Assembly (NCBI RefSeq): GCF_003369565.1
Contig: NZ_PIOD01000010.1
Span: forward strand, 41,243-105,242
Length of the DNA: 64,000 nucleotides
DNA from: Oceanobacillus chungangensis
GTDB lineage: Bacteria > Bacillota > Bacilli > Bacillales > Amphibacillaceae
Reading direction: 5' to 3'
The position numbers and the translations under genes are program-made. Below are positions 56,121-63,949 of this stretch, piece by piece. Under the pieces are notes generated by a model, which was not told the origin of the DNA, made no database searches, and was given only the letters and a program-made list of their open reading frames with translations. The first letter of the stretch is position 1; each line of letters begins with the position of its first letter.

Positions 56121-56603
56121 ATGGAAATAATTTACTTAGCGATTCTTCTATGTTCCATTGGATTTGCGATAGCAGCAATTTATATTTCTTTAGTTTTAAA
56201 GCGAGTGGCCGATGTCACGAAATCACTTGGAACAACCTTAAAGGAAGTTGAACAACAATTACGATATATTACCCCACAATTAAGTAGCTCGATCAGAGAG
56301 ACGGCGAAGCTAGTAGATGATACGGGGGAGAAGATGAAGGCAACGGATAGTATTTTTGATTCGATTGATAATGTTGGAAAATCCGTTCAATCGCTCACAG
56401 AAGCATATAAAACGAGTACGGCTAAGTTAAACAATGAACAATTCCAGGAAAGCTTGAAACCGATTGTTGAAGTGCTGAAATGGAGTGAAGCTGTATCTCA
56501 AGTATTTTCAAAATGGAAAAAAAGACCAACCCGCAGAAATGAAGTAATGATTCGAGAAAAGACAGATATTGTACCAGTAAATACAGGGAATGAGGGATAC
56601 TAG
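56121..56603 (+). CDS. DUF948 domain-containing protein
   Basis: 160 residues: an N-terminal membrane segment (about 4-27) followed by a long amphipathic helix-rich region (KSLGTTLKEVEQQLRYITPQLSSSIRETAKL). This is the layout of DUF948 proteins such as YtxG, linked to stress responses in B. subtilis, function unknown. RBS agggaggt. It abuts the next DUF948 gene (start at 56604). Confidence 0.82.
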   Translation: MEIIYLAILLCSIGFAIAAIYISLVLKRVADVTKSLGTTLKEVEQQLRYITPQLSSSIRETAKLVDDTGEKMKATDSIFDSIDNVGKSVQSLTEAYKTSTAKLNNEQFQESLKPIVEVLKWSEAVSQVFSKWKKRPTRRNEVMIREKTDIVPVNTGNEGY

Positions 56604-57059
56604 ATGACATTAGTTGGAATAGGTGTATTACTTATAGGCATTGCATTTATTGTGCTAGCTATTTTTATTGGACATGTGTTAAACAATCTAGCGGGTGTGC
56701 TGCAAGGAATGGATAAAACAGTACAACAGCTACCGAAGCAACTAGACGATATCTTTAAAGAAACGGGAAACATGATTAATGAAAGTAACAATACATTAGT
56801 TGACGTAAATGACAAATTAAAACAGTTAAGCCCGTTATTCTATGTTATAGGTGATGTTGGGAATGTAACGAGGAAATTCTCTTCTTCATTAGTAGATGTT
56901 ACGGATTCGATAAAAACGAAAACCGAAGAAGGAAATGAAATAACTGAGAAGAAGAAGCTTGGTGGCATTTATGGTACCTTCGCATTAGGGTACTACTGGT
57001 TGAAGAAACGTAAGCAGGCGAAACAGGAAGAAGGAGCTTTTTCGAATGAATACAAATAA
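56604..57059 (+). CDS. DUF948 domain-containing protein (YtxG-like)
   Basis: 151 residues. N-terminal membrane helix (GIGVLLIGIAFIVLAIFIG), a coiled-coil-like region, and the C-terminal LGGIYGTFALGYYWLKKRKQ. Clearly paralogous to the protein at 57664 (minus strand), which has LEGLYGVLTLGYFLFKNGKK in the same place. The gene overlaps the next by 14 bp. Confidence 0.85.
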   Translation: MTLVGIGVLLIGIAFIVLAIFIGHVLNNLAGVLQGMDKTVQQLPKQLDDIFKETGNMINESNNTLVDVNDKLKQLSPLFYVIGDVGNVTRKFSSSLVDVTDSIKTKTEEGNEITEKKKLGGIYGTFALGYYWLKKRKQAKQEEGAFSNEYK

Positions 57060-57276
57060 TCCAGAGCTAGTAGTACCTGCCGTTTTAGCAGGTTTATTAG
57101 GTGGTGCAATACTTGCGCTTGTCGACAATAAAGCGACAGGTCGCTTGAAGGAAGAAAAACCTTCAATTATTGAGAGGTTAAAGCAAGCAGAGCATAAGTT
57201 TTATTTAGATGGCATGGAGCGCGCGGATCAGATTGAAGAAATTAAACGGGAAGTTGATCAGGCCGTAACATTATAA
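57046..57276 (+). CDS. Small conserved membrane-associated protein, YtxH-like position
   Basis: 76 residues. One hydrophobic N-terminal segment with glycines (VVPAVLAGLLGGAILALV) and a charged helical tail. It lies where ytxH follows ytxG in stress operons and has a similar layout, but sequence identity to YtxH was not established. RBS agaaggagc; overlaps the upstream gene. Confidence 0.7.
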   Translation: MNTNNPELVVPAVLAGLLGGAILALVDNKATGRLKEEKPSIIERLKQAEHKFYLDGMERADQIEEIKREVDQAVTL

Positions 57277-57288
57277 GATTTTGCTAAA

Positions 57289-57329
57289 AAGGATGTCCGC
57301 TGATTGGTGCAGTGCGGGCATCCTTTTTT
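57289..57329 (+). terminator. Terminator of the DUF948 operon
   Basis: Stem AAGGATGTCCGC/GCGGGCATCCTT (one G-U) followed by TTTT. Confidence 0.88.
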
Positions 57330-57384
57330 AATGGAATATGAAAGTATAAAAATTTCCTTATTTCAACTCTCGTGACAATAGAGG

Positions 57385-57655
57385 TCATGTCCAGCTTTAG
57401 CGCCCGTGCTCCTAGCGAGACTTTCCTCACCTTCATATGATAAGAAGACTTGCCGATTCGTGAAACCAGAGGCTTAGTCGAACTTATTCCCTTGCGGTGA
57501 AAGTCAACATCGATTCGCTTATGCTCCCAAAGAGTTTCCTTTATCTCTGAGATCTAGAGAAAGTTATACTTAAGGTCGCCACTTCATGTGGCAACGTCGA
57601 ACCACCCCACATCCTGTGGGGCGCAGTCCGTACATCGCTAAACGGGAACTTCCGC
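57385..57655 (-). repeat. Dispersed repeat family I, copy B (inverted)
   Basis: Reverse complement of the element at 32785-33025, slightly longer: it shares ggactgcgcccca...tggggtggttcgacg, gcgaatcgatgttgactttcac, ttcgactaagcctc and aatcggcaagtcttctt. The interior hairpin loop differs. No gene lies within. It is located between the DUF948 operon and the convergent DUF948 paralogue. Confidence 0.85.
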
Positions 57656-57663
57656 TTTTGATC

Positions 57664-58080
57664 TTATTTTTTACCATTCTTGAATAAGAAATACCCTAAC
57701 GTTAACACGCCGTATAATCCTTCTAAGTTCTTGTTTGTAGCGAGTTTATTAGCAGATGCTGTTTTTGTCTTTGTTTCATCGGCTACATTGACAACTAATG
57801 AGCTTAGATGGTTCGTGGCTCTTCCAAGGTTACCTACTGTGTAAAAGAGTGGGCTTAATTCTTTGATTTGGGTGTTCACTTGATTTAATGTTTCCACACT
57901 CGTTCCCATTACCTCTTTTGTTTGTGAAGTTAAATCGGAAACCGTTTGTGGTAACTGATCTGTCGTTTTTTGTACGCTAGTAAGTACACCTGCTAAATTA
58001 AGCAGTGGTTTTATTAACACGAGAACAAGTACTAAAAGTGCAATGCCGATTACAAGTACGCCAATTCCTAACCAAGTCAT
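57664..58080 (-). CDS. DUF948 domain-containing protein (YtxG-like), sigma-B-linked copy
   Basis: 138 residues with an N-terminal membrane helix (GIGVLVIGIALLVLVLVLI), then a helical region. Paralogue of the protein at 56604. Upstream lies GTTTAC-N15-GGGTAG, a good sigma-B promoter, so this copy is probably a general stress protein like B. subtilis YtxG. RBS aaagggg; convergent with the other DUF948 operon. Confidence 0.83.
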   Translation of the reverse strand: MTWLGIGVLVIGIALLVLVLVLIKPLLNLAGVLTSVQKTTDQLPQTVSDLTSQTKEVMGTSVETLNQVNTQIKELSPLFYTVGNLGRATNHLSSLVVNVADETKTKTASANKLATNKNLEGLYGVLTLGYFLFKNGKK

Positions 58081-58123
58081 CTTGCTGGCCCCTTTCCATT
58101 ATGTGTAATCCATTACTATTATT

Positions 58124-58150
58124 CTACCCATTATTTTAATTATAGTAAAC
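58124..58150 (-). promoter_or_regulatory. Sigma-B-type promoter for the minus-strand DUF948 gene
   Basis: On the minus strand GTTTAC (58150-58145), 15-bp spacer, GGGTAG (58129-58124), close to the sigma-B consensus GTTTAA/GGGTAT. It lies 43 bp before the start codon. Confidence 0.6.
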
Positions 58151-58188
58151 TTTTCTAATTAAAAATAGCGCAATGTCCTCGTGAATTT

Positions 58189-58218
58189 GTCATAAATCCT
58201 AATCTTGTCCCATAAAAT
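58189..58218 (+). promoter_or_regulatory. Sigma-E-type promoter of cwlD
   Basis: GTCATAAA (58189-58196), 14-bp spacer, CATAAAAT (58211-58218). This fits the mother-cell sigma-E consensus, and cwlD is a known member of that regulon in B. subtilis. Confidence 0.65.
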
Positions 58219-58245
58219 AATGGAGCATGAGTTAGGGGGGATGAT

Positions 58246-58968
58246 ATGAAACGATTGAATAAACCTATTTTCTGGGTAATTGGTGCTTTATTATTAGCTG
58301 CTCTCATTTTCTATCCTATTGATAAAGATAATCCAGCTTCGAATTCTAATTTCTCGATGCCACTTTCGGGTAAAGTGATTGTGCTTGACCCTGGTCATGG
58401 TGGCCCAGATGGTGGTGCGGTTGGTTCAGATGGTACGCAAGAGGATGATATCGCCTTAAAAGTCTCGAAGAATCTGCAGAATTACTTACAGCAATCAGGT
58501 GCCATCGTCTATTTGACGAGGGAAGAAGATAAGGATTTAGCTGCGGAAGGTACGAGTGGGCTATCTAGAAGAAAGTCGGAGGACATTCGTAATCGGCTGC
58601 AATTTATTCATAGTCACGAAGCAGATTTCTTTTTGACGATTCATTTAAACGCGTTGCCATCAAAGCGTTGGCGTGGTGCGCAAACCTTCTATTATCCTAG
58701 CCTCGAAGAAAATAAACATTTGGCAACGATGGTTCAGGAGGAAATCATTCGTAATTTGGAAAATACGACACGAGAGCCATTAAAGATTAATGGAATCTAT
58801 TTGTTAAAGCATGCAGAGATTCCAGGTGCATTAGTGGAGATTGGCTTCTTGTCGAATGAGGAGGAACGAGAATTACTGAAGCGTACGAGCTATCAAGAAC
58901 AGATGGCTGCTAGTATTTATGAAGGTATTTTACGGTATTCGACAGAGGAGATAGAGGAAGGGGAATGA
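58246..58968 (+). CDS. cwlD: N-acetylmuramoyl-L-alanine amidase CwlD
   Basis: Removes peptide side chains during muramic-delta-lactam formation in the spore cortex. 240 residues: N-terminal signal/anchor (about 8-24), Amidase_3 domain with zinc ligands in LDPGHGGPDGG, Glu near residue 65, and IHLNAL; the catalytic Glu is in LVEIGFLSN. RBS ttagggggg. In B. subtilis it lies just after rpsI and ybaJ. Confidence 0.95.
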   Translation: MKRLNKPIFWVIGALLLAALIFYPIDKDNPASNSNFSMPLSGKVIVLDPGHGGPDGGAVGSDGTQEDDIALKVSKNLQNYLQQSGAIVYLTREEDKDLAAEGTSGLSRRKSEDIRNRLQFIHSHEADFFLTIHLNALPSKRWRGAQTFYYPSLEENKHLATMVQEEIIRNLENTTREPLKINGIYLLKHAEIPGALVEIGFLSNEEERELLKRTSYQEQMAASIYEGILRYSTEEIEEGE

Positions 58969-59050
58969 AAAGGGATTCATTTCTCTTAGATTTCTCCCTA
59001 TTTATGTTATACTTACAATGTATAACGATGAATAGGGAGGCACGGTCATT

Positions 59051-60109
59051 GTGATAACAAAAGAAGAAGTTGTTCAACTATTGAACCCGGTAAAAGATCC
59101 GTTTTTACATATAACCCTGGAAAAAACTGGGGGAATTAAGCAAATCACGATTAAGGAAGAGAAGAAACATATTAGTGTAAAAATCGCTATTTCAAAAATG
59201 AATACTGCAGAACAAATGCAATTACAACAAGAGATTGTTGGCATTTTAAAGAAAAATGGAGCAACAACAGTTGGTCTACGCTTCGAACAGCTGCAAGACG
59301 ACGTCATTCGTAAATACCAGCCTGCAGCCGAACAAACGAAGGAAACATCACTGCTAGGTGGAAACACGAAAACAAAATTTATTGCTGTAGCAAGTGGTAA
59401 GGGGGGCGTTGGGAAATCAACGGTAACTGTAAATTTGGCAATGGCTTTAATGCGACTAGGTAAAAAGGTAGGAATCATTGACGCAGATATTTATGGATTT
59501 AGTATTCCAGACATGATGGGAATTGAAAATCGTCCTGCTGTTCGCGGGAAGAAAATTATTCCTGTGGAACGTTTTGGGGTACAAGTTATTTCAATGGGCT
59601 TTTTTGTTGAAGATAACTCACCAATCATTTGGCGTGGACCGATGCTTGGGAAGATGCTGAATAGCTTTTTCTCCGAGGTGGAGTGGGGAGATTTAGATTA
59701 TCTTGTGCTTGACTTACCACCAGGTACAGGAGATATTGCAATGGATGTACATGAACTGCTTCCTTCCTGTAAGGAGATAATTGTTACGACTCCACATCCA
59801 ACAGCAGCATTTGTTGCGGCACGAGCTGGACAAATGGCGATTAAAACGAATCATGAGATCCTTGGTGTTGTAGAAAATATGTCTTATTTTGTTAGCAAAA
59901 AGACTGGTGAAAAGGAGCATGTTTTTGGAGAAGGCGGCGGCCAGAAGCTAGCGGATGTACTTGAAACGAAAGTGCTTGGACAATTACAATTACAGCAACC
60001 ATATATGGAAGAGGAAGTATTTGCACCATCTGTATACCAAGAGGATCATCCAAACGGAAAAGAATATCATAAAATAGCTGCGAAAGTGATTGCGAAAATG
60101 GAAGAATAA
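59051..60109 (+). CDS. salA: Mrp/NBP35-family P-loop ATPase, SalA-like
   Basis: 352 residues: N-terminal MIP18/DUF59 domain (about 1-90) and a ParA-like ATPase with deviant Walker A GKGGVGKST (116-124). The CxxC iron-sulfur motif of ApbC/Mrp scaffold proteins is missing (KKTGEKEHVF at that place), as in B. subtilis SalA, a negative regulator of scoC. The start is GTG after aggga. An extended -10 TGTTATACT lies at about 59005-59013. The cwlD-salA-gerD order is conserved. Confidence 0.9.
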   Translation: MITKEEVVQLLNPVKDPFLHITLEKTGGIKQITIKEEKKHISVKIAISKMNTAEQMQLQQEIVGILKKNGATTVGLRFEQLQDDVIRKYQPAAEQTKETSLLGGNTKTKFIAVASGKGGVGKSTVTVNLAMALMRLGKKVGIIDADIYGFSIPDMMGIENRPAVRGKKIIPVERFGVQVISMGFFVEDNSPIIWRGPMLGKMLNSFFSEVEWGDLDYLVLDLPPGTGDIAMDVHELLPSCKEIIVTTPHPTAAFVAARAGQMAIKTNHEILGVVENMSYFVSKKTGEKEHVFGEGGGQKLADVLETKVLGQLQLQQPYMEEEVFAPSVYQEDHPNGKEYHKIAAKVIAKMEE

Positions 60110-60112
60110 AGG

Positions 60113-60142
60113 AGAGCGCCCTGTGATGGGTGCTCTTCTTTA
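60113..60142 (+). terminator. Terminator after salA
   Basis: Stem AGAGCGCCC/GGGTGCTCT (G-U allowed), loop TGTGAT, followed by TCTTTAT. Confidence 0.75.
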
Positions 60143-60172
60143 TGTTCGACGGCTGACGAGGGGCTGGCTGCT

Positions 60173-60285
60173 GGTAAATACCGATATATTTGGAAAGACG
60201 CCGATATATTTGGCGAACACGCCGATATAATGTGGAAACTCGCCGATATATACACTCTTTACGCCGATATTCGACAAAAATAGGG
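60173..60285 (+). repeat. Short tandem array with CGCCGATATAT units
   Basis: Five units of about 20-24 bp, each starting gccgatata(t) and differing in the last ten bases. On the opposite strand the core reads ATATATCGGC, the same as the core of the large array at 7019-7400. No coding function. Confidence 0.8.
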
Positions 60286-60316
60286 AGATGCGCATCCTCA
60301 CAGAGTATTGCGAAGA

Positions 60317-60982
60317 TTATTGTCCGCCACCCCCTCCACCTTGAGAACCACCGCCACCACCTGACCCGCCGCCGGACCCGCCTCCAGTGCCTCCGCCTGA
60401 CTTACCACCACTACTCTCTTGCTTGCTTTTCGCCTGCTCTTCTGCAGCTTTTAGCAATATTTCTTGGATCTTCGCTTGAAAGGTTGGTGTTTCTAATGTC
60501 TGTTGGATTGTTTCTTCCAGATAGGAACGGAATTGCTGGCTTTTTAAAAGGGTAAGGTTTTGTTCTTTGATTTCTGGGTTTTGTAATAGCTCGAGCATGA
60601 GTTTTTGATATTCGGCATCGCTCATCAATTTTTTCATGAGTTTCTTCTGTTCTTCTTCCATTGATTTCGCATATTCCTCGACAAATTTCGGATCTTTAAA
60701 CAGGGTGGACCACATTTCGGCACCTTTCTCGGAAACGAGAGTTTCATTTATTGCTTTCTTAACAACATCGGATTGAATGACAAGCTCTTGCTTCATTTTC
60801 TCCTCTGCCAAAATTTTACTAAGCGACTTTTTCCCTTCCTCCGTTTGCAATATATCGACAACCATTTTCTTTGTTTTCTCATAGTCAGCTTCACTGTTAG
60901 AGGAACCTCCACCGGCAGCAGCACAAGCGGTTAATATGATAAAGCATAATCCTATAATGGTAATAAGCATGTTGCGATTCAT
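60317..60982 (-). CDS. gerD: Spore germination lipoprotein GerD
   Basis: Organises germinant receptors into clusters in the spore inner membrane. 221 residues from ATG 60982 (RBS aaggagga). Signal peptide with lipobox LTAC (Cys near 20); helical core (about 45-180, MSTLFKDPKFVEEYAKSMEEEQ, TLLKSQQFRSYLEE). The C-terminal tail is unusually glycine-rich (about 30 residues of GGGS type). A sigma-G promoter precedes it. Confidence 0.94.
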   Translation of the reverse strand: MNRNMLITIIGLCFIILTACAAAGGGSSNSEADYEKTKKMVVDILQTEEGKKSLSKILAEEKMKQELVIQSDVVKKAINETLVSEKGAEMWSTLFKDPKFVEEYAKSMEEEQKKLMKKLMSDAEYQKLMLELLQNPEIKEQNLTLLKSQQFRSYLEETIQQTLETPTFQAKIQEILLKAAEEQAKSKQESSGGKSGGGTGGGSGGGSGGGGGSQGGGGGGQ

Positions 60983-61006
60983 TCGGAATTCCTCCTTCCA
61001 TATCCT

Positions 61007-61037
61007 TAATATGAGTGACAAAATAATAAACTATTCA
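61007..61037 (-). promoter_or_regulatory. Sigma-G-type promoter of gerD
   Basis: Minus strand TGAATA (61037-61032), 18-bp spacer, CATATTA (61013-61007), a close match to the forespore sigma-G consensus; gerD is a sigma-G gene in B. subtilis. Confidence 0.7.
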
Positions 61038-61115
61038 CTTCTTTAAGGAAAAAAGTATTCTATCGTGATAAAATACATGTAATGTAAACATCGACCTGAA
61101 TTAGGAGGATTTCGA

Positions 61116-61781
61116 TTGAATAGTCGCAAACTGGTGAATTTTTTATTTAAAACGCTTATCATTGGTGGGATTGCTGGGCTAGTCATTAGCTTTTTTGTAC
61201 AAGCAGATGTCTATGCCGCGAATTTAAGTCCATTTAATTTTATGGAAATACTTGGGCTTGTCTTATTCAATATCGGTTTAGGATTTACCTTTAGTGCACT
61301 TAGTATGACAGGATTTTTTGCTTATTTATTTATTCATCGATTCGGCCTAGGTTTCTTTCGCTCTTTCTGGCCGACAGTGCAAGTTTTATTAATCGCATTT
61401 ATTCTATTTGATTTGGTCTATTTCCCTTATAAAGCAGCGGATGGGGAGACTTCAATTCTTTGGTTTATATTAATGGCCGCGGTTCTTCTTGTATACGGTT
61501 TAATTATTGCGCGGATTAAAGCGAAGGAAACGAATAAACAAGCATTTATTCCTGCTTTGTTTTTAATGGTTGTGATGACGACGATTGAGTGGGTACCAGG
61601 ACTGCAAACAGACGGTTCGAATTATGCGTGGCTCATGATTGCGCCACTGCTTGCATGTAATACTTATCAATTGCTTGCATTACACCGCGTAACGAAAGTG
61701 GATGAAAAGGAGAAGACAGAAAGAACGAAGAGAAAAAACAACCCTACTTCACCTAAACAAGTAGGGACGAGCAAAGCATAA
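61116..61781 (+). CDS. kbaA: KinB signalling pathway activation protein KbaA
   Basis: Membrane protein that helps activate the sporulation kinase KinB. 221 residues with six membrane segments and a charged tail. Family marks: NLSPFNFMEILGLVLFNIGLG and GADGETS-like KAADGETSILWF. TTG start after taggagga. Position between gerD and pdaB as in B. subtilis. Confidence 0.92.
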   Translation: MNSRKLVNFLFKTLIIGGIAGLVISFFVQADVYAANLSPFNFMEILGLVLFNIGLGFTFSALSMTGFFAYLFIHRFGLGFFRSFWPTVQVLLIAFILFDLVYFPYKAADGETSILWFILMAAVLLVYGLIIARIKAKETNKQAFIPALFLMVVMTTIEWVPGLQTDGSNYAWLMIAPLLACNTYQLLALHRVTKVDEKEKTERTKRKNNPTSPKQVGTSKA

Positions 61782-61869
61782 GGGAGATGCCTCTAAGAAA
61801 TTAGGGGTATCTTTTTTCTATATATAAGGGAAACTATTGGTTAGTGATATTAACTAAGTTCGATAAGGA

Positions 61870-62628
61870 TTATTCCACTAATTTTGACTCGGCATGTGCC
61901 TGATTAATTAATTCCGTTATTGATACAAATTCGAATCCTTTATTTTTCAACCCAGGAAGAATCGTTCTTAGTGCGCCTGCTGTTTGTTTAGCAGAGTCAG
62001 ATGCATGTAGTAACAGAATATCACCATTCGTTGTTTGCTTCATAACTTTATCGACAATCACTTGTGTGCCAGGGTTTTCCCAGTCATTGGGATTAATATT
62101 CCAATGGATGACCTTGAAACCGAGTCCTTCTGCGAGCTCTAATATTTCCTTATTAAAATGGCCACTCGGTGTTCGAAGAAGTGTGACATCTTTGTATCCA
62201 AGCTTCTTGAAGACTTCCTTTGCATAATGTAAATCCTTCCTCACCTGTTCGAGCTCTTGATCAAGATAACTCTTATATCTGTATCCAAGCATTCCCAGCT
62301 CATGCTTTCCTTCTGAAATCTCTTTCAAGATATCTGGATGGCGCTCTGCCCATTCCCCACTAACGAAGAAGGTAGCTTGTACTTCCTGCTCTCCCAGTTG
62401 TTCCAGTATATCCAATACACGTTCCTCACCCCAGCTTATATTAAAGGTGAGACCAATATTTGGTTCATCGCTATTTCCCTTCGTGAGCGCAACCGACTCT
62501 TCTTTCGAAAAAACTGAGAAGCTGCCATTTTCATTTATCCAAAGAAGGATAGCGGTAAGCAATGCAATACCGGGAAGAATAAGCCAGCGTCTCCAGCGAT
62601 TGAATTTCCAGACATAAAAATGATTCAT
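61870..62628 (-). CDS. pdaB: Polysaccharide deacetylase family protein PdaB
   Basis: Spore protein needed to keep spores stable late in sporulation. 252 residues: N-terminal anchor (about 14-32), NodB-like domain (about 55-240). The motif equivalent to TFDDG reads TFNISWG, with Asn63 where Bacillus PdaB, as I recall, has Asp; the second motif HELGMLGYRY also lacks the usual metal His. So catalysis as a classical deacetylase is doubtful. RBS ggagggg; a sigma-E-type promoter lies upstream. Confidence 0.92.
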   Translation of the reverse strand: MNHFYVWKFNRWRRWLILPGIALLTAILLWINENGSFSVFSKEESVALTKGNSDEPNIGLTFNISWGEERVLDILEQLGEQEVQATFFVSGEWAERHPDILKEISEGKHELGMLGYRYKSYLDQELEQVRKDLHYAKEVFKKLGYKDVTLLRTPSGHFNKEILELAEGLGFKVIHWNINPNDWENPGTQVIVDKVMKQTTNGDILLLHASDSAKQTAGALRTILPGLKNKGFEFVSITELINQAHAESKLVE

Positions 62629-62663
62629 TTTTTCCCCTCCAGTTCAATCTCGTGCTTTTATAT

Positions 62664-62692
62664 AGTCTATGAAGGAAAAATATTAAATATGA
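62664..62692 (-). promoter_or_regulatory. Sigma-E-type promoter of pdaB
   Basis: Minus strand TCATATT (62692-62686), 14-bp spacer, CATAGACT (62671-62664), a good sigma-E match; pdaB is a sigma-E gene in B. subtilis. Confidence 0.6.
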
Positions 62693-63027
62693 ACAAGCCC
62701 TATTAATCAAGAGTTAGTTTTTCTCCGATGTTACGAGTAGTTTCACCTCAACATAGAAGGAAAAGTTAAGGAGAGAAAAGTACGCTGATTGAAGTTTTCT
62801 TTTATTAAGAAGAAGGGAAATTCTTGCAAAAAGATGGATGAATTGGCTGGAATTTGGGGAATAGTATAGGCGTCGGTTGAGAAGTGTAGATGATTACGAA
62901 TGATTGTCTAAACACGAACCGACAAAAACCGTCAATAATTGCGAATGGTATGAGTAATAAGTAGAAAAATGATATTACTCATTTACGAAAATAATTGAAT
63001 GTGTATAGAAAGCTAGAGGTGAACTGG
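62693..63027. other. Intergenic region, nothing assigned
   Basis: About 335 bp without a recognisable gene, tRNA or repeat. In B. subtilis tRNA genes lie near this place, but none is seen here. Confidence 0.4.
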
Positions 63028-63249
63028 ATGTTGGGACTGCTAATTAATGAAATGGAGCAAAAGGAAATTGAATATTTATTGAAACGTGAGTTAGAGGAAT
63101 TACTATTCGATTTAGAGGATTCCCGAATCGATCAAAAGATGAAGGAAGCAATGCGTGTACGATATCATAAATTATTTCAATTGCTTAGAAGAGTCGTGAA
63201 TGAGCAGGAATGTTTGAAATACATGCCGAAACAGACTGAAAATTTGTAG
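63028..63249 (+). CDS. Small conserved hypothetical protein, helical
   Basis: 73 residues, starting MLGLLINEMEQKEIEYLLKRELEE. The ATG at 63028 follows gaggtg at 6 bp; the frame is open to a TTG at 62995 without an RBS. It is rich in Glu/Leu/Arg and almost certainly forms a helical hairpin or coiled coil. No family recognised. It is followed by a terminator, which supports a real gene. Confidence 0.7.
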   Translation: MLGLLINEMEQKEIEYLLKRELEELLFDLEDSRIDQKMKEAMRVRYHKLFQLLRRVVNEQECLKYMPKQTENL

Positions 63250-63260
63250 TGCAGTATAGG

Positions 63261-63294
63261 GCCTCTGTATGTATTCATCCATATAGAGGCTTTT
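63261..63294 (+). terminator. Terminator after the small helical protein gene
   Basis: Stem GCCTCTGTATG/CATATAGAGGC (one mismatch), followed by TTTTAATTT. Confidence 0.8.
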
Positions 63295-63657
63295 AATTTA
63301 ATATTGTTATTAAAGACTGACGGATAGACTCTGACTGGAATAAGTACTATATAGAAGAAAGTTGTGCAAATAGGTTGTCCAGTTATGCTGGTTTAATAAT
63401 GGTGGAATGTATTGCTACTAGTTTTAAGTGTTCCTGGTCCTATCATAGTCAGGGAGAATTACTCTGCTAGAGATTCCGCCGAGATGAATGTTTTGGATCC
63501 GGCTGACTACTACTAATGTTTTGATTGTGCTACAAAGCCCGTAACATTAAGGAGTGGCCAAACGTTAAAGGTTTAATATAATGTTCTATATTCGATTGAT
63601 TAATAAATTGTACACAAAATAAAAATTAATTTTAATTATCGGTCTTTATTTTTTCTA
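63295..63657. other. Intergenic region before the rRNA promoters
   Basis: About 360 bp with no gene, repeat or clear hairpin recognised. It becomes strongly AT-rich from about 63590, which would fit UP-element-like sequence upstream of the rRNA promoters. Confidence 0.4.
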
Positions 63658-63686
63658 TTGAACTTGTATTTTATCTATGGTATATT
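63658..63686 (+). promoter_or_regulatory. rRNA operon promoter P1
   Basis: TTGAAC (63658-63663), 17-bp spacer, TATATT (63681-63686). First of two tandem promoters 92 bp apart, as in Bacillus rrn operons. Confidence 0.75.
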
Positions 63687-63749
63687 TATTTCTGTTGTCA
63701 CATTTACGAAATGTAATTAATTCTTACGAAAAAAATTACAAAAAAGATG

Positions 63750-63778
63750 TTGACAGCAAATGCGGAATATGTTAAATT
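63750..63778 (+). promoter_or_regulatory. rRNA operon promoter P2
   Basis: TTGACA (63750-63755), 17-bp spacer, TAAATT (63773-63778), preceded by an A-rich stretch like an UP element. The leader then has gatctttgaaaactgaac (about 63814-63831), the boxA-type antitermination segment of Bacillus rrn leaders. Confidence 0.85.
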
Positions 63779-63949
63779 AGAATACGTCGCTGAAAACGAC
63801 AAACGAAATAATTGATCTTTGAAAACTGAACAAAACAACCAGTATGTCAACGAAAAGAAACTTGTTTTCTTTTCAACAAAACAAGAAGGTAACACTTCTT
63901 AAAGCTTGAGACTTATGAAATTGATTGGTGTCAATTTCATTTCAAACAC

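Noticed and set aside
59074..59478. Minus-strand frame inside salA
   Set aside because: Shadow of the well-supported salA coding frame.
62693..63027. tRNA gene downstream of pdaB, as in B. subtilis
   Set aside because: No T-loop (GGTTCRA) or cloverleaf could be found.
63704..63895. Minus-strand frame in the rRNA leader
   Set aside because: It overlaps the rRNA promoter P2 and boxA region and has no coding features.
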